29,902 bases of DNA, taken from Pseudomonadota bacterium (GTDB lineage: Bacteria > Myxococcota > Myxococcia > Myxococcales > Myxococcaceae). The notes beneath the pieces were generated by a model. The model had not been told where the DNA came from. It made no database searches and saw only the letters and a list, made by a program, of their open reading frames with translations. The translations under genes were made by a program, and so were the position numbers. The stretch spans positions 1-29,902 of the forward strand of contig JAFAFL010000014.1 of the NCBI GenBank assembly GCA_023423535.1, written 5' to 3'. This document shows, piece by piece, positions 1 through 5,678 of this stretch (its first letter is position 1; every line of letters begins with the position of its first letter).

Positions 1-308
1 GACGTGAGTGTCGGGAGCACGAGCCGGTCACAGACGTAGATGCAGAACTGATCCCCGCTGCGACGTCCCGAGGCGTGGCTACGGAGACGATCTGCGACCC
101 CCCGTGCGGGACCGCGCTGGCCTGCCAGAGCCTCGAGGTCCGCGGCGGAGCGCCCCCGGCCCGCCATGCCGACGTAAACGAGGTGGGCGCCCCGCCAGAC
201 CGCGTAGACGCCTGCCGCGCACTTCGGGAGGTTCGACGCCTTGAGATGGCTGAAGGGGTGGCGTGGGCCGTGTCCAAGAACCGCGGACGGTGGAACCGGT
301 AGGCGCAT
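1..308 (-). CDS. GIY-YIG-type nuclease-like protein, C-terminus beyond window edge
   Basis: This frame is open from an ATG at 308 to the window's left edge, about 102 codons, so the protein is incomplete. The visible part shows the two halves of a GIY-YIG core: GVY at residues 33-35 and YVG at 45-47, followed by a conserved-looking arginine at 74 in the context VADRLRSHASGRRSGDQF and then DRLVLPTL. Spacing and motifs fit the GIY-YIG fold, whose members cut DNA using Tyr, Arg and a later Glu. The Glu would lie outside the window, so activity cannot be judged. AGGTGG lies just before the ATG, and an in-frame GTG at 314 is an alternative start. The gene sits directly after a truncated ferredoxin remnant in the accessory part of the window. 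Biological role unknown; a nuclease or nucleic-acid-binding role is inferred from the fold only. Confidence 0.72.
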   Translation of the reverse strand, partial: MRLPVPPSAVLGHGPRHPFSHLKASNLPKCAAGVYAVWRGAHLVYVGMAGRGRSAADLEALAGQRGPARGVADRLRSHASGRRSGDQFCIYVCDRLVLPTLT

Positions 309-361
309 CGCCACCTACGATACCCGACGCTGAACATGACCCGCGGGTCATGCCGCCACGG

Positions 362-485
362 TTTCAGCGCATCCTTCAGCCCGTCCCGTAGCTCCTCGCT
401 CCCCTTCTCCGCGCAGGAGCCTCGCGGGTGGCGCCTTCGCCCGGCGGTTGGTGCAGACGCACATGTGGCGGCGGTAAACGCTCAT
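362..485 (-). pseudogene. Frameshifted, truncated 2Fe-2S (thioredoxin-like) ferredoxin remnant
   Basis: From an ATG at 485 the minus strand reads MSVYRRHMCVCTNRR to about 441. The match then jumps frame: from 430 the reading HPRGSCAEKGSEELRDGLKD continues to about 362. In intact thioredoxin-like 2Fe-2S ferredoxins these blocks are joined by about three residues (nine bases); here ten bases separate them, consistent with a one-base insertion. The first two cluster-ligand cysteines (CTN and GSC contexts) remain. The second half, which normally carries the GCLDxC cysteines, is absent: recognisable similarity stops after the LKDALK helix, just before the GIY-YIG-like gene. The gene is therefore frameshifted and 3'-deleted and cannot make a functional ferredoxin. 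Family assignment is from recalled motif patterns, not a search. Confidence 0.68.
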
Positions 486-1028
486 GCCGTCGGTCCGCTG
501 CGCCGCTTTCGCGCGTGGCGTAACCGTTGATTCTGCCGCTCACGCAAAGCCGCCAGCACGCACAAACAGCAAAGCCAGTGGCTTTCGCCAAAGGCCTGCG
601 GCGCAAAGTGAGCGGTCATGTAGGGTCATGTCGAAATCCGAATGTAGGAGCAGCACACACCGGCGCGATTTGGTCCCGGAATTTCGGCCCCGGGCGCACT
701 TTGCCGAACGCGAGAATCGGGCGCTCTCAGCCCTAAATATGGGGGATGACAGAACTTTTGACACAATCCCTAGTGGCTTTACGCTATTGACACCTGTAGG
801 TCGCGCGGCATACAGGTGTCGACGGGGCTGTCCGGTATTGGCGCCTGGAACGGCGCCGCACCGCCCCGGCGATGTGGGTGTGGAGCAGACCTAAGCCGTT
901 CGCAGGGCGCACCGACGGCGCGAAAGGTGCGAAGTACTAGGGGTGAAGCCGCCCCACCCGCGTCACACGTTGTTGAGGGGGGGGACCCCATGAACACTCG
1001 TTGCGAGCAGGCCGAGGTGAGGTAAGCG
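486..1028. other. Stretch without an intact gene; promoter-like motifs and a dyad only
   Basis: No frame on either strand gives a protein with recognisable motifs or consistent third-position bias. Base composition is uneven: 720-800 is clearly richer in A+T than the surroundings. That part holds two TTGACAC motifs and a perfect 10-bp inverted repeat (listed separately). A very short ORF, 990-1025, lies just upstream of hicA (see findings). The rest may be decayed sequence at the edge of the element. Confidence 0.5.
758..820 (+). promoter_or_regulatory. Promoter-like region with two TTGACA boxes and a 10-bp perfect dyad
   Basis: TTGACA occurs at 758-763 and again at 787-792. A 10-bp inverted repeat, GACACCTGTA at 789-798 and TACAGGTGTC at 811-820, is separated by 12 bp and overlaps the second box. 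A weak -10-like ATACAG lies 17 bp downstream of the second box, so a repressor bound to the dyad would cover the promoter. The nearest downstream gene on this strand is hicA, about 210 bp away. No repressor gene is recognisable nearby. The dyad is directly visible; promoter activity is inferred. Confidence 0.4.
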
Positions 1029-1241
1029 ATGGGCACCTGGCCGAGTACGAAGGCGAAACGGCTCCTCTCGGCGCTCGAGCGCTGCGGATGGAAGGTCGTC
1101 GCCACCCGCGGGTCGCACCGACATCTCAGGCGCGAGGGGTGGCCCGACTACACGTTCGCATTCCACGACTCGGACGAGATCGGTCCGGCGATGCTCGCGC
1201 GCGTGGCGAAGAAGACGGGTCTTGCGCCCGACGACCTCTAG
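1029..1241 (+). CDS. hicA: HicA-family toxin (mRNA interferase)
   Basis: A 70-residue protein with the HicA double-stranded-RNA-binding-like fold signature: an N-terminal helix (KAKRLLSALERCGW), then GSHRHL with the catalytic-type histidine at residue 30, then the WPDYTFAFHD strand and a C-terminal LARVAKKTGL helix. HicA toxins cleave mRNA and tmRNA independently of or on the ribosome, and HicB neutralises them. The start follows a clear GAGGTGAGGT ribosome site. The partner hicB lies on the opposite strand and converges on it: TAG at 1239-1241 overlaps the hicB stop at 1238-1240 in the palindrome CTAG. Canonical hicAB pairs are co-transcribed, so this layout is unusual. All expected motifs are present and no truncation is seen. 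Confidence 0.88.
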   Translation: MGTWPSTKAKRLLSALERCGWKVVATRGSHRHLRREGWPDYTFAFHDSDEIGPAMLARVAKKTGLAPDDL

Positions 1242-1459
1242 GCTGCCGACACTACGGCGAATTCGACGAGGTTCGAGGGAATCTCTTCCCCCTCTTCGAC
1301 TCGGTCCGCGAGTACTCGAAGGGCTAGAGCCTCAACTTTTCGGATCGCTTCGTCGCGACTCTGCCCGTAGACCATCACTCCAGGCAAATCCACGACGTCC
1401 GCGATCCAGCGTCCGTCGATCTCTCGGTCGATCTCGATTCGGAGCATTGGGGACGTCAT
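1238..1459 (-). CDS. hicB: HicB-family antitoxin, short form without DNA-binding domain
   Basis: A 73-residue protein with the partial RNase-H-like fold of HicB: the strand LRIEIDREIDGRWIADVVDL, then PGVMVYGQSRDEAIRKVEAL and a C-terminal helix/strand. HicB binds HicA and blocks its active site. Many HicB proteins carry an additional HTH or ribbon-helix-helix domain for autoregulation; none is present here, so repression of the pair by HicB is unlikely. An ATG at 1447 (residue 5) is an alternative start. A promoter-like sequence lies upstream at 1493-1520. Because hicA is transcribed from the other strand, toxin and antitoxin levels here must be set by separate promoters, possibly with antisense overlap at the 3' ends. 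Confidence 0.85.
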   Translation of the reverse strand: MTSPMLRIEIDREIDGRWIADVVDLPGVMVYGQSRDEAIRKVEALALRVLADRVEEGEEIPSNLVEFAVVSAA

Positions 1460-1492
1460 CTGTGCGTGCCTCTACCTCGAAGCCATCAGGAA

Positions 1493-1520
1493 AGTATAGC
1501 GATAGTGACTCGCGTACAAA
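1493..1520 (-). promoter_or_regulatory. Candidate hicB promoter
   Basis: On the minus strand, TTTGTA (1515-1520) and TATACT (1493-1498) are separated by 16 bp. The -10 element matches the consensus at five of six positions and the -35 is weaker. Initiation near 1486 would give a leader of about 27 bases before the hicB ATG at 1459. The site lies in a locally A+T-richer patch. It supports independent transcription of the antitoxin. Confidence 0.45.
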
Positions 1521-2079
1521 TCGCCCGCTCGTCCGCTTACTCGAGTCGTCGGCGGGATGGAACCCGCCCCGCCGGGCCAGCTCCCCCGCCACCCGCCGCG
1601 CCTCCGCTTAGGTGAAGCCCGTTACGGGCATCCGGAAGCGCGCACGAGGCGGAGGGTGCCCCAACCGGCGCCACCAGTCAGGAAGCGCACCTGGACGAAG
1701 GCAGGGCCGTCCGGAGTGACTTTGACCGGCACCTCCCCACAGGAAATTGCGGGAGACGAGCCCGACTAGCTTCTGAACCTGCTCGTAACCGCGCGCCTAC
1801 ACGAAGAGTCGGTCCCTGGCGTCTGCGTCACCTCGAACTCCGCTCGCTCGAGCCCTCTGCGCTTGCTTCAGACGCGGCATGAGAACCCGCTTGTTCCGGG
1901 CCACCGGAAGGCCATCTCACGACGCCACGAACGCCCGGTCCCTGAAGGTCATCGCCAGCGACTGCACCATCGGCGAGAGGTCGGATGCGCCGCGCCCGGC
2001 GGCTCCCGGAACTCCGCGAGGCTAGTCACGGACTCGTCGCCTCACCTACTTCGACGGCCGGCGCGCAGCGCTCCCTGCT
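1521..2079 (-). pseudogene. Degraded coding region, function unrecognised
   Basis: There is no intact ORF, but the minus strand contains coding-like peptides scattered over several frames and broken by stops: SDLSPMVQSLAMTFRDRAF near 1925-1980, YEQVQKLVGLVSRNF near 1740-1785, VKVTPDGPAFVQVRFLTGG near 1670-1730, and FRMPVTGFT followed by AEARRVAGELARRGG near 1570-1640. Their order and shared direction suggest one ancestral gene of about 150-200 codons with several frameshifts. I cannot assign a family. A GGCGGG/CCCGCC hairpin (1551-1568) falls inside it. Confidence 0.35.
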
Positions 2080-3042
2080 TCACGACGCGCGTTGCCTGAC
2101 CCTCTTCTCCACCGCCTCGCGTACGTCATCCGGCAACCGCCACAGCCCAAGCTGGCCGCTGCACGGGATTACGTCGTCACCGAAGGAGATGTGCTCGGTG
2201 ACCTCCCATCCCCACGGGCCGGACCACCACGGGTTCTTCCTGCGTGGGTCACCACGGGGCCAGCCCGCGGCCTCGTCCTTGTAGCTCTGGGCTCCGAATA
2301 CGACGACGCCGACGATGGCGCCACGCGCGAACGTGTCAGGAAGGTCCAACGGACCCTTCGGGGGCACTCGGAGGTCCTCGCACGCATCTAGGCTCAGCTT
2401 CTGGCCAGCGTGCAGCGCGATTGGGAGGCCGACGTACTGGTCCTGAAGCTGCCAGCTGCGGTTCTCGACGGTCTTGTGACCTTCGACGAGGGCCCACGCG
2501 AAGGGCTGCGCCACCGTCAGAGCGCGTTCGACGCGAACGAGGGCCGGACGCACAGACGCCGCCTTCTCAGGTGCGACCGGCGCCACTCGAGGCGCAGGTT
2601 CTCGCCGCGGAAGTCTCTTCGCAGCTGACCTTGGTTCGCGCCCTGCCCCGCCAGAAAGCTTCTGGATGCGCTCAACCTGGGCCTCGGTGATGGCGTAGAA
2701 GGTCCCCACCGGGCCCACCTTCACGAAGGTGGCGTCGCGCAGCACGGCGTCCTCGACCAACGTAGTCTTCGGAATGGGACGCTCGAAGACGCGGTCCACG
2801 ACAACGCCGACGCGGAAGGTCCCGGCCGCGTCCTCGGAGATCTCGCCGGTCATGCGCCCTTGGGCCACGAGGCAGGAGTCCGGCGCGCCCTTGTAAAGGA
2901 ACGCGGGTGCGTCGGCTTCAACGCCGCTAACGCGCCTGCGCGTCAGCCACGCACCTCTACGTCCTGGCCGAAGCCAATCGGCCCACCCCTCATCCGACAT
3001 CCAGGAGCGGACGCCCTTGATGACCCAGCCTCGTGCATGCAT
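2080..3042 (-). CDS. EVE-like plus ASCH domain protein (two PUA-type folds)
   Basis: A 320-residue protein. Residues 1-128 resemble an EVE domain (opening WVIKG, the block AFLYKGAPDSCLVAQGRMTG, then IPKTTL and GTFYAITEAQVERIQKL). A Pro/Arg/Ala-rich linker covers about 131-172. Residues 173-310 are an ASCH-type domain with AQPFAWALVEGHKTVENRSW, containing the G188-x-K190-x-x-E193-x-R195 motif, then IALHAGQK and GQLGLWRL. EVE domains bind modified bases and ASCH domains bind RNA; both belong to the PUA-like superfamily and often occur in mobile elements and restriction loci. A role in sensing modified nucleic acid is inferred. The start follows TAGGAGAA. No restriction enzyme or methylase is adjacent. 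A branched inverted-repeat element lies 64 bp upstream of the start. Confidence 0.72.
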   Translation of the reverse strand: MHARGWVIKGVRSWMSDEGWADWLRPGRRGAWLTRRRVSGVEADAPAFLYKGAPDSCLVAQGRMTGEISEDAAGTFRVGVVVDRVFERPIPKTTLVEDAVLRDATFVKVGPVGTFYAITEAQVERIQKLSGGAGREPRSAAKRLPRREPAPRVAPVAPEKAASVRPALVRVERALTVAQPFAWALVEGHKTVENRSWQLQDQYVGLPIALHAGQKLSLDACEDLRVPPKGPLDLPDTFARGAIVGVVVFGAQSYKDEAAGWPRGDPRRKNPWWSGPWGWEVTEHISFGDDVIPCSGQLGLWRLPDDVREAVEKRVRQRAS

Positions 3043-3105
3043 CGGTGTAGTTCTCCTATCGAGGGGGCTTCGAGCGGCTCGCGCTCGTTCGGGACGTCAT
3101 CATGC

Positions 3106-3179
3106 GCCAGCGTGGCCGGGGCCTGAACCACGTCAGTCCATAGACTGAAGCTGCGGCTCGAGCAGTCGGCCACGCTGGC
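3106..3179. repeat. Nested inverted repeats forming a possible three-way junction
   Basis: GCCAGCGTGGCCG (3106-3118) and CGGCCACGCTGGC (3167-3179) are perfect 13-bp inverted arms. The 48-base spacer contains two further hairpins in tandem: TCAGTC-cata-GACTGA (3133-3148) and CTGC-7 nt-GCAG (3151-3165). The two inner hairpins are separated by two bases, and the second abuts the closing arm with one base between. The element lies between the unrecognised gene ending at 3235 and the EVE/ASCH start at 3042. It could be a structured leader, a small RNA, a terminator or a recombination site. No U-tract follows either side. Confidence 0.55.
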
Positions 3180-3234
3180 TCGATCACGACGCCAGAGGGC
3201 CCCGTCATGCTGCTCGGCCGTCGAAGCACCCGAT

Positions 3235-4248
3235 TCAGTGCCTGAGTCTACTCAACCGCCGCGCCAAACGCTCTGCGCACTCAGTCTTGCCGTGAAGCCT
3301 ACCACCTTCGATGAAGAAGTAATCGCTCGAAAAGAACTCGTTCTTCCGAAAATGATCCCCTTGGAGGTCCAAGCGCGTGAGCAGTTCGAGTGCGGAGACG
3401 TCCTTCAAGGGCCCGAAGCGCGTGCCATCCACGAGCTCGACCGTGACCATGAACGTTCTTTGACCATCCTCGCCCGCGAACCGAACGCCGAATCCTTCGA
3501 GGTGGATCCGCCTTTCGGAGCTCTCGCGAAGGACGAGCTCGTTAGCGTCGACCTTACGGCTAGATGCGGCGCTGGAATACTGAATTCTCGGAAGAGCCGT
3601 CTCACCATCCGTGGCGGAGGGTTCTCCCATCCAATCCAGCGCCTCGCCAAACACCCGAGCATACCGGTGGCGGTAGCGCTCCACCGCGAAAGCCAGCAGA
3701 TCCTTCTGCCTACCAAGCCGCTGCCAGTCCTGTATGGGCAGAAGCAGGAGGTTGCACGGATGTACGTTGCGCACAAAGCGACGAACCAATTCCTCACGCG
3801 TCCAGCTCTGCCAATCGACGTCCCCGTCCTTCACCGCAAAGATGTGCGCGGCATGCCATCGCGCGTCATTCAGCGTCTCGCCCAGTTTGGCATCGCCGAC
3901 CTCAAAGACGTGACAGGGCATCCGTACACGCAGCCACGCCGAGAAGGCTGCCCCCCGAGGCACCTGACTCCGAAAAGCCAAGGCGTGGAGAGCCCACTGG
4001 GGCGAGTTGTCGGTGAACGCGACCCGTCCGCCAAGCGCGGTCCTAGGCGCAAAGCGATTCGTCCGTCTCCTCCAAGGCTCGGCGTCCTTCATTTGACGAA
4101 CAAAGAAGATTGCGTCTCTCTCAGCTACGTAGTTTTTGAGCTCTTCGTGGAGTACGCTGACCGTTTCAGGAGTTGGGAGGTTCGGCTCGATGAACTGCGA
4201 GAAGAACTCTCCGAATGGACCATCGTACTCTCGCGGCGGCATCTTCAT
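3235..4248 (-). CDS. Hypothetical protein with HNH-like His/Asn pattern
   Basis: A 337-residue protein that I do not recognise as a named family. The minus-strand frame is preferred over a similarly long plus-strand frame because it gives ordered hydrophobic and charged blocks. A central block has WHAAHIF (His132, His135), then the Trp-rich stretch DVDWQSWTREELVRRFVR, then NVHPCNLLLLP (Asn161, His163, Asn166). This recalls the His...Asn-His spacing of HNH-type nucleases, but no complete motif is present. Residues 230-320 look strand-rich. The ORF is open up to an ATG at 4365, but the ATG at 4248 is preferred because AGGACT lies about 8 bases upstream. Context is accessory (EVE/ASCH downstream, integrase element). 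Confidence 0.62.
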   Translation of the reverse strand: MKMPPREYDGPFGEFFSQFIEPNLPTPETVSVLHEELKNYVAERDAIFFVRQMKDAEPWRRRTNRFAPRTALGGRVAFTDNSPQWALHALAFRSQVPRGAAFSAWLRVRMPCHVFEVGDAKLGETLNDARWHAAHIFAVKDGDVDWQSWTREELVRRFVRNVHPCNLLLLPIQDWQRLGRQKDLLAFAVERYRHRYARVFGEALDWMGEPSATDGETALPRIQYSSAASSRKVDANELVLRESSERRIHLEGFGVRFAGEDGQRTFMVTVELVDGTRFGPLKDVSALELLTRLDLQGDHFRKNEFFSSDYFFIEGGRLHGKTECAERLARRLSRLRH

Positions 4249-4448
4249 GTTGAGTCCTGTGCTCGTCTCGCTATGTCGTTCTCCGCGGACGACCGTCGCT
4301 GGACGTGACATGGGGTAAGTATTGGGGGGGGCGACTAGAAGCTTTCGCCCGTTCCTCCCGGGCATGGGCGTTCACCTCCCGCCGCTGCCAGGGTGTACAA
4401 GACTGGTGACTGGGTGGCAAAATGCAGCGACCTAGAGAGAGGTACGAG

Positions 4449-4676
4449 ATGGCGGGCGACACCAAGCCGGAAGTTACCGCGAGCAGCCTTTCGCACGATG
4501 AAGAAGTGCGCTTCGCAGCAGCGGCGCGCGAACGCCTGATGCCGGGGGAAGCCTTCCCCGGCGATGGTCCAGTGCAGGACAGGTATGTCCAGTGGTTGGC
4601 GGCGCACAAGATTACGCCCGACGGCTACTGGGAAAACGAACCGGATTGGGGACGCGTGCGGACACAGAAGATCTGA
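4449..4676 (+). CDS. Small hypothetical protein
   Basis: 75 residues, acidic, with no signal peptide or membrane segment. The chosen ATG follows GAGAGAGG at good spacing; an in-frame ATG at 4422 lacks such a site. The C-terminal half contains WLAAHKITPDGYWENEPDW, which looks like folded protein rather than random translation. It is transcribed divergently from the gene at 3235-4248, with a 200-bp intergenic region holding a GGGCGA/TCGCCC dyad (4329-4350). I cannot assign a function. Confidence 0.5.
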   Translation: MAGDTKPEVTASSLSHDEEVRFAAAARERLMPGEAFPGDGPVQDRYVQWLAAHKITPDGYWENEPDWGRVRTQKI

Positions 4677-4785
4677 ACGCATCTCCTCCATAGGTCCTAA
4701 GTCCAGTTTGGCCGAATCAAGGGCTCAGGCGCACCTCGGGTGGCGGCCCGGTCTGGACTCCCGCTCAAAACCGCCGGGCCATACA

Positions 4786-5349
4786 TCACTTCCACGACCT
4801 CTGTTGCCTCGGACCCACCCCGGCCGACGCCTCCAGCGCGTGCTCCTCGCGGAACCGCGCTGCGGCATTCACGAGCTCCTCCGCGCTGGCTTCAGGGTCG
4901 ACGGCCGCACACAGCTGCATCTGCCAGCTCCCGGCCGTGAAGCGCGCGCTGGCGACAGAAGCGACGGCCACGTCTGCGCCGTCGGCAGCCACGAGCTTCA
5001 GCAGCGAGCCGTGGGGCCACGCGAGCAGGTCGACCGGCGGTAGCGCCGGCCCCAGCGGTACCGACGCCGCGCCTCTGCGCTCCTTCTTCAGCACGTCGCT
5101 GGGAACCTGCCGTTCCGCTCGGACGCCGGATTGAAGCGTTCCGCCGGGCCACTCCTGAATTTGGATGTTCGTCCCTTCCGCCTCAGCGGCCTCGAGCACT
5201 GCCTCCCGTACCAGGTAGTTGCGGTGGCACTGGTTGGAGGCGAAGGGCGAGTTGCACGAGCAGAAGTAGATGACCCGCCGGCGCTCAGCTGCGGCGCGCT
5301 GCGCAAGCCGCAGAAGCTCTGGGGCGTCTGCCGGGTCGCACAGGCGCAC
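4786..5349 (-). CDS. DUF488-like protein with CxC...CHR motif, N-terminus uncertain
   Basis: 187 residues from a GTG start. Residues 25-70 contain RRVIYFCSCNSP (Cys30, Cys32), QCHRNYLVREAV (Cys41-His42-Arg43) and a downstream EWPGG. The C-x-C then CHR arrangement recalls the C-terminal part of DUF488-type proteins, which normally have a longer N-terminal domain. Here the frame is open upstream to about 5502 with no good start and no recognisable N-terminal domain, so the gene may be 5'-truncated. The rest (71-187) has a Pro/Ala-rich middle and a strand-rich end. Activity is unknown. It converges with the small gene ending at 4676, and a 7-bp GGCCCGG/CCGGGCC inverted repeat lies between them. 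Confidence 0.55.
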   Translation of the reverse strand: MRLCDPADAPELLRLAQRAAAERRRVIYFCSCNSPFASNQCHRNYLVREAVLEAAEAEGTNIQIQEWPGGTLQSGVRAERQVPSDVLKKERRGAASVPLGPALPPVDLLAWPHGSLLKLVAADGADVAVASVASARFTAGSWQMQLCAAVDPEASAEELVNAAARFREEHALEASAGVGPRQQRSWK

Positions 5350-5411
5350 GCCCTCGCACCGATAGCTCCGCTGCGCGGCGATACGCCGCGACTCGTGGGC
5401 GGGGCATTTGG

Positions 5412-5678
5412 GTGGACGCGCCGTGTGCCCGGCGCGCTGGTGTCGAAGTGCATCAAGAGAACGAAGGTCGCGGCGCGGCTGCCGCCGACGAGCCCATCCT
5501 CACCGTGGATGAGGCCGCGGCGCTGCTCCGCGTGAACCGGAAGACGCTGTACGAGGCAATCCGGCTCGACCAGGTCCCCGGCGTCATCCGCCTGGGGCGG
5601 GTCATCCGCATCCGTCGGGACGCACTGCTAAATTCACCGTGGGGTAACTGCGGTCCTGCGCTCGGAGATGGCCGATGA
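5412..5678 (+). CDS. Helix-turn-helix excisionase-like protein (MerR/Xis type)
   Basis: 88 residues from GTG, or 76 from the in-frame GTG at 5448; neither has a strong ribosome site. Residues 29-75 form a winged-helix DNA-binding domain of the excisionase/HTH_17 type: PILTVDEAAALLRVNRKTLY, then VPGVIRLGRVIRIRRDAL. The last codons overlap the integrase start (ATGA at 5675-5678), so the two are translationally coupled. Proteins of this kind act as recombination directionality factors or as repressors of the integrase. The position directly before int supports the former but does not prove it. Confidence 0.78.
   Translation: MDAPCARRAGVEVHQENEGRGAAAADEPILTVDEAAALLRVNRKTLYEAIRLDQVPGVIRLGRVIRIRRDALLNSPWGNCGPALGDGR

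Noticed and set aside
1551..1568. GGCGGG-ATGGAA-CCCGCC hairpin resembling a tRNA T arm and possible second attachment repeat
   Set aside because: The loop lacks the TTCRA pattern and no acceptor, D or anticodon arm can be paired around it; it does not match the tRNA-Gly 3' end.
3106..3179. Integron attC site
   Set aside because: The arms lack the RYYYAAC and GTTRRRY core sites, and no integron integrase is present.
3238..4308. Plus-strand ORF of 356 codons opposite the unrecognised gene
   Set aside because: The minus-strand frame has a good start site and protein-like blocks; the plus frame looks like its antisense shadow.
4745..4777. GGCCCGG/CCGGGCC inverted repeat as a terminator between convergent genes
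   Set aside because: Only 7 bp with a long loop and no T-tract on either side; not strong enough to call.
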